This document shows, one piece after another, positions 1 to 9,925 of a stretch of 64,000 nt of DNA. This DNA is from Triglochin maritima (Eukaryota > Streptophyta > Magnoliopsida > Alismatales > Juncaginaceae): positions 15,162,501-15,226,500 of the forward strand of contig OY821775.1 in assembly GCA_963682175.1 (NCBI GenBank), given 5' to 3'. The notes beneath the pieces are model-generated. The model was not told the DNA's origin. It saw only the letters and a program-made list of their open reading frames with translations, and did not search any database. The translations under genes and the position numbers were made by a program. The first letter of the stretch is position 1; each line of letters begins with the position of its first letter.

Positions 1-115
1 GTATTTAAATATATTCATTCTATAAATTTCTAATTAGAAACTATAAATGTCATATATATTTTTAATAAACTTAATGAATTTACGATATTTATTTATTAAA
101 CTTGATGAATTAATG

Positions 116-365
116 TAGGGCTGAGCATCGGTCTGGTCCGGACCGGACCGGAAAAAAAATTCAGGTCCGGACCGGAAAAAATTTGAAAGGTCGGACCGGT
201 TCGGTCCGGTCCGGTCCAAAAACCCGATTTTTACCTTAATTTAAAAAAAATTGGACCGAACCGGACCGGATCCAAATTTTTTGTTTCGGTCCGGACCGGA
301 ACCCGGACCGGTTGGTTCCGGTCCGGTCCAAAAACCCGGACCGGACTGGGTTTTGCTCACCCCTA
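116..365. mobile_element. hAT-type miniature element (non-autonomous), 250 bp
   Basis: The termini are inverted: tagggctgagca at 116-127 and tgctcaccccta at 354-365, matching at 11 of 12 positions. The flanks 108-115 and 366-373 are both aattaatg, a perfect 8-bp target duplication, which is the hAT hallmark. The interior is built from many copies of the self-complementary string ggtccggacc, so it can fold on itself and gives spurious Arg/Ser/Gly/Pro-rich reading frames on both strands. It has no coding capacity. The hAT assignment rests on terminal sequence and duplication length. Confidence 0.88.
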
Positions 366-1025
366 AATTAATGATATATATTTTATCCAAACATATTTTA
401 ATATTTTTACGATATATTAAATATCGTATATATTATATTTTATGATAATTTTTAATATTAGAAACAAATATTAAAAACATATTCTACCTTAGTAAAAAAA
501 TCATACCATCTCTTAGAATAATAATCTAACAATATTAATTTAAATGTAAGGATATACTGGTCATTTAACATTTAGAATAATGAACAAAAATTTATTCAAT
601 CAAAATATGTTGAGCTTCTTATAGGAATCAGAATTCCAGTCATTTTAGTAAAAATCATATTCTCATAAGAATCATGAATCCTCCAAAACGGACCCTCAAT
701 CTCTAACTCGAAGGCAACCTGTCAAATTGGGTTTCATTAAGTTTACGTAAAATATAGTAGAATATTGTTATAGAAAGAAACCATTAATAAATAAGATGTT
801 TACAAATCCGAGGGCAGATTAGAGATTTTTAGCTTTACTTCGGGAAAAATATAGAGAATCTTAGGTGAGTATACAACGTATGATAGTGTAAGATATGTAA
901 AATTTCCAACTACTGTACCCATGCATTTAATTCCATCTCATCTCATCCATCTGCCCATCAAAGCCAAGTCCTCACCAAAACAAAAAAACTCACCGCCATC
1001 ATCTTCGCACACACCTCCACATCTC
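366..1025 (+). promoter_or_regulatory. AT-rich upstream region of the IRKI-like gene
   Basis: No gene is visible here. The sequence is strongly AT-rich up to about 900, then turns C-rich and pyrimidine-rich (about 925-1025) ahead of the first ATG, as in many plant 5' leaders. A catgca element lies at about 920. No convincing TATA box or transcription start can be fixed by eye. Confidence 0.4.
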
Positions 1026-2575
1026 ATGGCCTCTCCATCTTCCTCCACCTCTTCCTCCTCTCCCTTTCCCTCCCCTTCCTTTCCTCTTCCCCGCTCCCCT
1101 CTCTTCACTCCGGTAATCAACTCCCTCTCTCTTATCCCATATTTCCATCAACACTACTTAAACAACACATGCATGTCTCCTTCCAAAATAAGCAAAGATC
1201 TCACTGTCGGATTCCATGTCTAATTTTGTTTTGTTTGCTGCAGATACCGGAACACGACATCGAAGAAGACGACGAAGAAGAAGAAAAACAAAAAACACAT
1301 CCAACACCAAACATAGACAACCCGCAGAGCGCGACATCCAAATCAACGGCCAAGAAGACTCCGCGCCCATCGGACGACTCCGATAGGACGGTGAACTGCA
1401 ACAAGTGCCGTCCGTCATCCCGAGAGAAGATCTCCATCGTCCCGTTGGATACCAACGGCCGTCGTCCCTCCTCCACGCCCAGCCCCACCACGGCCACCAT
1501 CCTCAAGTCTTTTTTCTCCACCATAACTGGGAAAAGCCCGCGCCCGTCCACGTCATCCGAGCCGTCCGATCGTAATCCTGCGGCTGGCAACGATGAGTGG
1601 AAACTCGCTGCCGCTGAATTGTCCAGGAAGCTCCTCCACGCCACTAGAAAACGCGATGAGGCCATCACAGAGTCGGCGAGGGTGAAGCGGTCAATGGCCG
1701 AGCTCGAGAAGAAGCTAACCCGACTCGAGTCGTATTGCTACGACCTCAAGTCGGCACTCGAGAGATGCACAACCACAACGGCAATTTTACCTGTCGAATT
1801 CCCCGTGAATTCCTTCCTCCGAGCCGTGTCGGAGGCCCGGACGGCGGTCCGGTTCCTGGGGCAGTCCCTGGCAGGGCAACTAACCCGGTTCGGCCCGGGA
1901 AAGACTCTGGACCGGATCGCCCTCCTCCTACACCCCTGCGACGCCAAACTGAAGACGTCTCAGAACAAAAAGAACCTTCTACTCTACATGGAAGCCGTCC
2001 TGAACCGGGTTTTCTATGAAGACTTCGAGTCGAGCGGGTTCGAGAGGACCGGGTCGAACCGGGTCCTCGACCCGTTCGCGCGTTGCAAGTCCAATTTAGC
2101 CTCCTACGAGGCTCTGAAAAGCCTAACCTGGGAAGACGTCCTAAGCAAAGGCACACGCCACCACGACGAGGATCTCAGCAGGTTCTGCGACCGCAAGATG
2201 AGCGACGTCGTGGCGATCCTCGGTTGGGCCCGGGCGTGGCCGGAGCCACTCCTCCAGGCCTTCTTCGGGGCGGCGAAGGGGGTGTGGTTGGTGCACCTGC
2301 TGGCCTCGTCTGTCCACCCGGCCACGCCGATATTCCGGGTCGACCGTGGGGCCCGGTTCGAAGCCGGCTACATGGAGGACGTGACCCCGGACCGAGCCCG
2401 AAGATGGGGCCTGCCGGGGTCGGTGGGGATGATGGTGGCGCCCGGGTTCTACGTGCAGAGTAGCGTGATCAAGTGCAAGGTGGTGTGCATGTTTTGCAAC
2501 GATAATAATGGGGTTAGCTTTGGTCGTGGTGATGAGCACAGCTGTGATCACGTGGTCGCACCGCTGGGCCTGTAG
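1026..2575 (+). CDS. DUF641 family protein, IRK-interacting protein (IRKI)/GIL1-like
   Basis: Two exons are predicted, 1026-1112 and 1244-2575, joined at phase 0 over a 131-bp intron (gtaatc...ctgcag), giving 472 residues. Exon 1 encodes a Ser/Pro-rich start ending in LFTP. Exon 2 opens with IPEHDIEEDDEEEE, a junction style I recall from IRKI-like proteins. Residues about 30-145 are acidic, then Ser/Thr/Pro-rich and low complexity. From about 146 (EWKLAAAELSRKLL) a coiled coil and the DUF641 domain run to the C-terminus, with PVEFPVNSFLRAV and the late GYMEDVTPDRARRWG block. In Arabidopsis, GIL1 acts in light-regulated gravitropism and IRKI binds the receptor kinase IRK; this protein's own role is inferred. 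Exons are GC-rich and uninterrupted, so the gene looks functional. An unspliced start at 1169 would also give an ORF, but its N-terminus would be encoded by the intron. The last about 30 residues are less conserved. Confidence 0.85.
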
Positions 2576-3015
2576 GGAGTATGGCGTACGCTAGCTTGTG
2601 TTTCGTTTGGTGTTGAGACCATGTGAGTTGGGTTGGTCCTGCTGAGGCTGCACCAAGTTGAAGTCGATCTGTAGAGTTGGGAACTGGAATGACTCGATCT
2701 TTTAATTAGTTCACATCAATGAATGATTGATACGTCTTATAATTCTTTTTAGTTTTTATATCACATTAGTTTAACGAGCTCAAATAACTCAATTAATCAC
2801 TCTCGAAGTTTGGTGCATGTTCCAGTACTATTGAAGAAACTTGATTCTCAAGTAAATGTAAGGAATCTCGGTCCTTAGTCTTACAAACATCTTCCTATGG
2901 TATTTTGTAGTCGTGTTTCCTATTTCCTTTCGTGAATTCCTTTCTTTTTCTCAGGAGCTTACGTGTTTTTACTCTGAAATAACATAGTTGCTTTATGAAA
3001 AAATCAATTTGGTTT
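2576..3015 (+). other. 3' flank of the IRKI-like gene
   Basis: Non-coding, presumably 3' UTR followed by AT-rich intergenic sequence up to the hAT target duplication at 3016. I see no unambiguous polyadenylation signal and no other gene. Confidence 0.4.
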
Positions 3016-3023
3016 GTTGGATA

Positions 3024-3689
3024 TATGGGTGTCAACGGACGTTCGAAATTCAAAAATTTCGTTTGTATCTGCTTCAAAAAATATTCGGTTCGAACAATAT
3101 CCGATCCAAATAATATTCGATTAGTGTAATATTCGGGACATGCGAATGCGAATACGGATAGTGATACGTCCGATTCAAATAATATCCGATCCGAGATTTA
3201 ATATTCAAATGCGATATCCGCATTTGAAATCTGTATTCGTATCTGAAACGTATATAAAATTTAATAATATAATTATATTTTTAATTATATATATAATATA
3301 CATCATTCATCTTTTTTTATCATACATTTATATTCCCATTGAAATTAAGTTAAACTTAAACGTATCATTTAAAATATAATATAATAAAACTTAATAAATT
3401 TCTTTTGTTTTGGTGACATGATGCATAGAAAAATACTACTAGAGTATTAAAGATTATCTAATTTCTTGATTCTTTAACAACAATTCGGATCGGATTCTCG
3501 GATATCTGGCTATCCGAATTTTTCTTCTGATGCGGATAAAATCCAATTTCGATTCGAATCCGTCGGATACAGATTCGAATATCCAATATAACATCCGGTC
3601 AGATTCAAATTCGGATATCTGTATATGTTTTCGAATGCGGATGCAAATTCTATTACATTCGCTCCAAACTCGCCCCGTTGGCACCCCTA
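3024..3689. mobile_element. hAT-type non-autonomous element, 666 bp
   Basis: The ends are inverted: tatgggtgtcaacgg at 3024-3038 and ccgttggcaccccta at 3675-3689 (13 of 15 positions match). The 8-bp flanks are gttggata (3016-3023) and gttggatg (3690-3697), a target duplication with one mismatch. Both sub-terminal zones are crowded with variants of ttcggatcggat / atccgatccgaa, while the centre is plain AT-rich. There is no transposase. It resembles the 116-365 element in design but not in sequence. Confidence 0.85.
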
Positions 3690-3800
3690 GTTGGATGCAT
3701 GTGGATTTTCTAAAAGAGAAGTTGCATCCATGTTGTCCTAATTAATTTATGATGTCATCTCGGAATACTATTATTTCATAATCATAACTAACCATTAATG

Positions 3801-5037
3801 TGTAGGATCGTAAGGGTCTCTAATTCTAATCACTATTAAACTAATTACCTACTTGTTTAAGCAATCAAAGAATGCACAACGGAATTAAACAAAAACAAGC
3901 AAGTATAACAAACCACAATGATGACACCAGATTTTTATAGAGGTTCGGCCTCCCGTCTACTTCCTCTCTTACAAGCTCCGCTCGATCTCCCTCGAGCTCC
4001 GCTCGATCTCCCTCGAGCTCCGCTCATGTCTTCACTATCAACCTCGTTCCGAGCCGAGATTAAGCCTTTTACAAAACAAGCTCCACGAACACCCTTGTGA
4101 GCTTGATTTTCTTCTCTCACAATCCGAGAGAAACAATTTGGGCTTTCACCGAAGCCCTTGCTTCTTTACAATAGAGATGTTGAGTAGAATACACTCTCTA
4201 ACTTGAGCGCACTTAACTTAGGATGTGGAATTGATACTAAAATGTGGAAGTGTAAGTTTAGAGAGTAGATTTGGGGATTGGGAGACTTGGAGTTTTCTCT
4301 TAAGTGTATATGACAAATGGAAGTGTAAGAGTTGTGTAATTGTGTCATAGGAACACCTATTTATAAGCTCCAAGTGAGTTATAGCCGTTGGGACAAGTTT
4401 GATAAGTGTTTGTGGAAGAAACACAAAACATCAAATTGCAGGACCCAAAACTGAGTAAGTTCGGTCGACCGGATCGGGCTGAACGGTCGACCGTTATACA
4501 AATTTGAACTCGGTTCGGTCGACCGATAAAGTTGTGGTCGACCGTATCAGACTATAACTTAGGTACACTTAAGTTATCGGTCGAACACCGAATAAAGTTC
4601 GGTCGATCGAAAACTAACAAGCTCTTTGGGGTTGACAACGGTCGACCGAAACAAGATCCGCGGTCGACCGAAAACCAACAGATAGTTTGGGTTTGTCGAG
4701 ACATATTAAGTTCGGTCGACCAAACAAGGTCCTCGGTCGACCGATAGGAAAATGTATTTTTGAGGTATTTGGAAAAATACTAATATGACCGTTGGGTATA
4801 AAACGACAAAACAAACGGTCGAAAAATTGTGTTAACTCGGTCGATCGAAAAGGTCTCGACGATCGACCGAAACCGGGAAATAAAATACTAACTGGGTAAT
4901 TGATCACTTGGTCGACCGAACGGTCTATTTCGGTCGACCGAATGTGGGCAGACAGTTCATGTTAAGTGTTTAGTGTTTTCCGGTTTAAGTTTGAGTGATC
5001 TATTGAAGTCCAAATGATATGAAATTTTGTGTGTACT
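3801..5037 (-). mobile_element. Truncated LTR, family A (retrotransposon LTR, reverse orientation)
   Basis: Starts with tgtaggatcgt, the reverse complement of the 3' end of the LTRs at 14557-16073 and 53323-54874. It is colinear with them through the gaggttcggcc block, the C-rich untranslated block (about 3945-4160), the TATA zone, and the palindrome array cggtcgaccg at about 4460-4945. Similarity stops near 5037, so the 5' end of the LTR (expected to finish in ccaaca on this strand) is missing where a palindromic element begins. No coding sequence. Confidence 0.8.
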
Positions 5038-5040
5038 ATT

Positions 5041-5346
5041 GTTTAACGTGAGTTTTTTGTTCTTTTATATTTTGATGTTGTGAAGACCTCTCAAGAATTC
5101 ATGATGGAATTTCCCACCTTATATCTAATTCGTTATTGTCACGTTCATGTCATCACTTGTGTCGCTAAGTAAATGAAATGCAAATGACAACAAGAGAATA
5201 TAGAAATACATGAACTTTGGCACAACCTGGGAAGAGGTCGCAAGGCATTCTTCTATGCAGAGATATAAGGTGTGGAATTCCATCATGAATTCTTGAGAGG
5301 TCTTCGCAGCACCAAAATATAAAAGAACAAAAAACGCACGTTAAAC
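5041..5346. repeat. Long inverted-repeat (foldback) element
   Basis: Arms of about 86-88 bp at 5041-5128 and 5261-5346 are near-perfect reverse complements; they begin gtttaacgtg and end cacgttaaac, with a spacer of about 130 bp. A related single-arm copy in opposite orientation lies at about 12965-13172 and also matches the spacer. The design suggests a foldback-type miniature transposon, but I could not define a clear target duplication, so the class is left open. Confidence 0.6.
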
Positions 5347-5862
5347 ATAATGGAACACCAAGTGGAACCTCTCATCCTCTTTTCACGTATGTCGCGTCAA
5401 TATATGTATCTCTACTTGATATTAATGCAAATGATGCCTTCAAGAGAATGTATTTTCTTTCAGAAGTTCTGATCTGCTTCTTCGGTGGGAAGATTGTGCT
5501 CGTCACAAGAACTTAGAGATTATCAATCTTACGACGATGTGTGCAACATACCTTCTCCAATATGCTCTGAAATTATGTGGATGGACGCCTATTATCTATG
5601 TTTGGGGCAACACGTACTCAACAAATCATGTTTAGGGCAAATTGCATTTTGTATAATTCTTCAGTGGCATTATAGAGCTTGCTATATTGCCATATCAACT
5701 GACTCCATCTTTGGAAGGATAAATTCCTCGGTGATGTATCCAAAGAACTTCATGATGGGAATGCTTATGATAACAAAATAGTTTAATTTGGCAACTGGGG
5801 CAATGCCTAAAGATAGTATTGAAAAATTTCAGCATTGTGGATCCATATGTTGCTCTTGTTAT
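5347..5862. other. Unassigned interval
   Basis: A reading frame from 5485 to 5781 gives 98 residues with no family resemblance I recognise. Sequence resumes after the solo LTR at 6560, so this and the following interval were once contiguous. I see no supportable gene. Confidence 0.3.
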
Positions 5863-6559
5863 TGTTACAATCGATGACCCTCTAATCACTAAACTAATTG
5901 CGGAATTAATACGACAATTTAGGGATTAAGGGAGAAGACAATGCAAATCACAAAAATCGTCAACACCGGAGTTTAAAAAAGTTGGACACCGCACCCTGGT
6001 CCTATTCCTTCTTGCAAGCGTTGCTCGATCCCCCGAGCCTCACTTATGGTTCCACTAATCGATTTCCATTCCGGGCCGTGATCAACATCATTTAAAACAC
6101 CAAGCCTTGTGAACAATCCTCGTCTCGCTCGTGTCTCCTCTCACAACCTGAGAGGGAGCTTCTTCGAAGCTTTACAACTCTTTGGTGATTCTTGAATATG
6201 GAGATGAAATCACAATCTAACATTCTATACTTGAGCACACTTGGATATTGATATATAATGGATATGCAAGTTGTGAAGTTTTGGCTTGAGTGTAGAAGAA
6301 TGAGAGCTTGAAGATGTAGATGATTTAACTTTGAGTATGAGATCAATAGGGAGTGTTCAAGAGTTCTAAAACCAACAAATGAGATCATATTTATAAGTCT
6401 TCAAGCTCTACTAGCCGTTTGGGAGTTGGTGGGATATGGACCAATGAGAAGCAAGGATTTGCTTTAAGCTCGGGCAGAATTTAGACCAATCAATTGATTG
6501 ATTAAGATTAGTTTGATTAATCATCAAAATTAATATAGATTAATGCAAAAAAACCAACA
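5863..6559 (-). mobile_element. Solo LTR, family B, internally shortened (697 bp)
   Basis: Begins tgttacaatcgatg and ends accaaca, with identical 5-bp flanks gttat at 5858-5862 and 6560-6564. It is colinear with the 1,533-bp solo LTR at 17843-19375 in its first about 550 bp (gcggaatta, accgcacccc, cacaacctgagaggga) but lacks the long palindrome-rich middle. The last about 70 bp again match. No internal domain or second LTR follows, so this is a solo LTR produced by LTR-LTR recombination and then, or before that, deleted inside. Confidence 0.88.
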
Positions 6560-6564
6560 GTTAT

Positions 6565-7340
6565 ATACCATCAAGGCATGAAATAATAGCACAATTTTGG
6601 TATCAAGAATCAATTACTCCAGCTATACATGCAGTTGTTGGTTGTATTTCCTTATGCTACCACATAGTAGGAAAAAAATTCTGAAACAAAATCTCTTATC
6701 CTCACATGTATATTTCAACCTCCTGAATAATAAGGATAAATTTATTCATATATATTCTAATCTTGTAAGCAACATACGCTGAGATGGGAGTAACTAAACC
6801 TTAACATTGGGCTCCTCTTCCCCTTTGATAGTATGCCAAGACAATTTTACTAACTTTTCCAAGAAAATGTGTCAGTGTTGGACACTCTCAACATACGATT
6901 CAAAGAGTACAAATTTACTCACCGTAAGAAAATATGATCGTTGGTTTCTAAAATACCGACAAATTTAAAAGCCCACAAAGTTTGGACAAATGATGATTGG
7001 TAGTCAAACATATTACAAGAATCTCTTATATTGCATTGGGCTCACGAAAAACTAATTGGGCTCATGAAAAGCTAATGCAATACAAAAGTGAAACCATTAT
7101 GACCATCCAAACTAGACTTCTGGTAGCAAGGCACTCTCCAAATACGTGTGAATAGTCTTATCGTATGAATGTATGTTGAGGTTACAAATTCATGACTTCA
7201 ATGTGCAAATGGATAATACCGTTGGAATATTCTTAATTTGGGGCATAATGATTATTGCATCGTGAATATAAGAATACCTATTATACGATGCATTAATGGT
7301 TGGTTACATCTTATGTACGAGAAATTCCATAAGCATATAA
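6565..7340. other. Unassigned AT-rich interval
   Basis: No coding similarity or terminal repeats are visible. It leads into the decayed gypsy pol segment and could hold an unrecognisable part of that element. Confidence 0.3.
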
Positions 7341-8660
7341 ATTGTGGTATGAAACGTCATATCCGTTAAGTGCCAGCAAGGGAATGAGTGGGAGAATAAT
7401 CTCCTGCAAAGGTGAGCCACGACATGTTCCCATGCGGAGGATGAAATGGCAAAATTCAGGCATGGGTAGTCTTACAGAATCTGAGGAATTCCTCCTTAAA
7501 GATTATTTTCCTTTACAACCACCGAGAAACTTGTGATTATACAATAGGGCTTGATGTCCTTAGCCTCGTGTTCTCGAAACGTACCACCAAATCATGATGC
7601 TGAAGGTATACCAAGTACGCAAAACATCTCGTTCACCGAAAAAGGTAGTTTGTTATAAAGTTATGCCTTTGGGTTTCAAAAGTGTCTGTGCAATCTATCA
7701 ATGATCTGAGAAAAGGCTTCAATGATTTGCTTCATAAACAAGTCATATGCCACCCTCTAAGCTTCATCCAACAATTGCATCTTGGCCATTCGTAGAGTGG
7801 GGAACAAATGTTGTTGGACCGTTCACTCCTACATCTCGAGACTACAAACTCGTATTGACCATAACAGATTATTTCCCTAGGTGGGAAGAGTTAGTTCCTC
7901 TCCGCGAGGTCACAATTGATGTAGTCGTCAAGTTCTTCACAAACAACATTGTACGCAGATTCCGGTCCCAAAAAGAATACAGTCGAATAATGGGACAAAC
8001 TTCAAGAACCAAAAAGTATATTGCTTTGCTGAAAAGTATGGTATCAAATGGGATTATTCCACCGTATACAATCCATCTACAAATAGGTTGGCGAGGGCTT
8101 TTAATAAAACTATTTTCTCTATCATAGCTAAGACCGTGGATTCAAATAAATTGTCATGATCGCATGTATGAAGCACTTTGGGCTTACCAAACTTCATATA
8201 AAATTCCAACATGTTGTACACCGTATTTCTTGGTATATGGGGGCAGAAGTCGTATTACCACAAAAAATATTCCTTGGTATATGGGGCAGAAGTCGTATTA
8301 CCACAAAAAATCAAAAACCATCGCTCTGTGTAGCATTGGTGACTAACCTTACTTTTGACGATCTCAACATCAAAAGTAAGGCTTGAAGAGTTGTTAAACG
8401 CCGATGGAAAAAAAGACTCAAACCACAACAAATTATATTGAGATAGTTGTTATAGCCTTGAGTTATATTGAGCACGAATGCAAAGAGCCTTTGATAAGAA
8501 AGTTCAACCCCGAGCATTTAAAAAGGATGATCTCGTCTAGGTGATGTCCATAGATTACATGGCTCAAGGTTCTTGGAAGAAACTAGATCCAAAGTGGAAA
8601 GGTCCATACATTATGGAGCTAGCATATGACAATGGGGTCATACTATTCTTAAAAAATGAT
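7340..8660 (+). pseudogene. Decayed Ty3/gypsy pol (Tat-like): RT scrap, integrase
   Basis: Around 7660 a reverse transcriptase scrap (MPFGFQK-like) remains, then after a deletion an integrase core from 7747: ASWPFVEWG.NVVGPF followed by TDYFPRWEELVPLREV, the pattern of Tat-lineage gypsy integrases. Frame changes follow near 7970. The reading continues as HxxALWAYQTSYK at about 8160 and a C-terminal block RAFKKDDLV at about 8500. Within it, a stretch of about 42 bp (8228-8269) is tandemly repeated at 8270-8310. Multiple stops and shifts make it non-functional. Lineage is inferred from remembered motif style, not from a search. Confidence 0.72.
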
Positions 8661-9925
8661 AAAAAAATAAAAAAAAGATTGAAAAAATGAGATCCTACGA
8701 ACTTAGAGAAAAAACCATAAAAGGCGTTAAAGGTAAAAATGTTAAAACCCGGTTGTTGGCAAACATGTGAAATTGGGTACCCCTCTACGAGAAAATCCAA
8801 AAGGGTCTGTAGGAAAAAAACAAGTGGGGTCAGTTGTGGTGAAAACCCAAAGAATGGTGCAATTGATTTAAAAACAAGATACAAGTTCCTAATAGATAAC
8901 GAGACTAAACTTATCCATGTGTGTTCAACACCCTCAGGTATGTCCAATCTCATCTCTGGATTCTTCCAACCCCAACCGCAAAGACACGATCTCACGAACT
9001 CCCGTCCATCCCTATCATGGTTAACCACCATATCGACTTGGTGGCAATATAAATGTCCATCTGATGTTTCGAAGAAAGGACACATACATCAAATACACAA
9101 AAGATGAGAGGAAAAGTGAAGGTGACATGAGAAGGAGAGTTTGGCTCAGGTTTTGGTGGTGTGCGCAAGACAAACAACAACTCTTCGACAACTTTGGTGA
9201 CTACACCAACAACAACTCCGACAAACACGTACGTTTTTGGGCTACAACAACGATTTCGGCAAGCACTCGTCTGTAGGCTGTGATGGAGACTCCGACAAAC
9301 GCTTGTAAGATACACAACTTCTCTGATCTTAAGGTTCACCATACATACTTGCAATAACAACCTTGCCGCTTCTCAAGATGAGGACTCAGAACTTGTCAAC
9401 ATCACCACAACTTGCAGCATCAACTACTTTGGTTTCGACAATGGTCGCAACTTCTACAACAATTTCAACGACTATCTCTAGGCTTTCAACCGTGAAGATG
9501 CCTTGAAAATAATGTGAGGGTATTTTGGGCATTCACAAATATATACACTTTTGTTTAGACCCAAAGTAGAGAAATTTTGAAAGAAAAGAGAGTCACCAAA
9601 AGGAAGATAGGTTTAGCCACCAACAAGCTTATGCATTAAAGATTTAGGGAAAATCTTGTTGTTTGAGGAATCTTCCATGCTCTGGTTCTATTCTCCTTAT
9701 ATTTCAATCGCTCTCATAATGAAGCTTGACTATCTCCGTCATCATGACTTTTCCCAATTTGAGTTTCCACATAAATCTAGTGTTGTGCTTGCTTTTGTTT
9801 GATTGATTGTTTGTGTGTTTGCTAGATGCTTGTTAGGTGTTCGATAGATTACCTAACTTGAGTTTTAATGGGTTTATTCACCATTTCTGCATATCAACCA
9901 CCGACGAAAGATCCTCACAAACTGG
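8661..9925. other. Unassigned interval; probable 3' gypsy tail and 5' copia LTR/leader
   Basis: 8740-8850 (cggttgttggcaaacatg onward) still resembles the end of a gypsy element. From about 9520 the sequence looks like an LTR and leader of the copia remnant that follows, because a tRNA-Met-like primer site sits at about 9925. I could not find a matching second LTR. Confidence 0.35.

Noticed and set aside
938..1668. Minus-strand reading frames opposite the IRKI-like gene
   Set aside because: Ser/Gly/Glu-rich shadows of the GC-rich, low-complexity coding exon; the plus-strand DUF641 reading is clearly the real one.
1735..2551. Other frames across exon 2 of the IRKI-like gene (up to 136 residues)
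   Set aside because: Arg/Pro/Gly-rich frames arise from GC-rich codon usage; none resembles a known family.
4532..4907. Frames in the cggtcgaccg region read as Val/Asp/Arg-rich proteins
   Set aside because: Repeated palindromes generate the same VDR-type peptide in many LTR copies and in both directions; non-coding U3 sequence.
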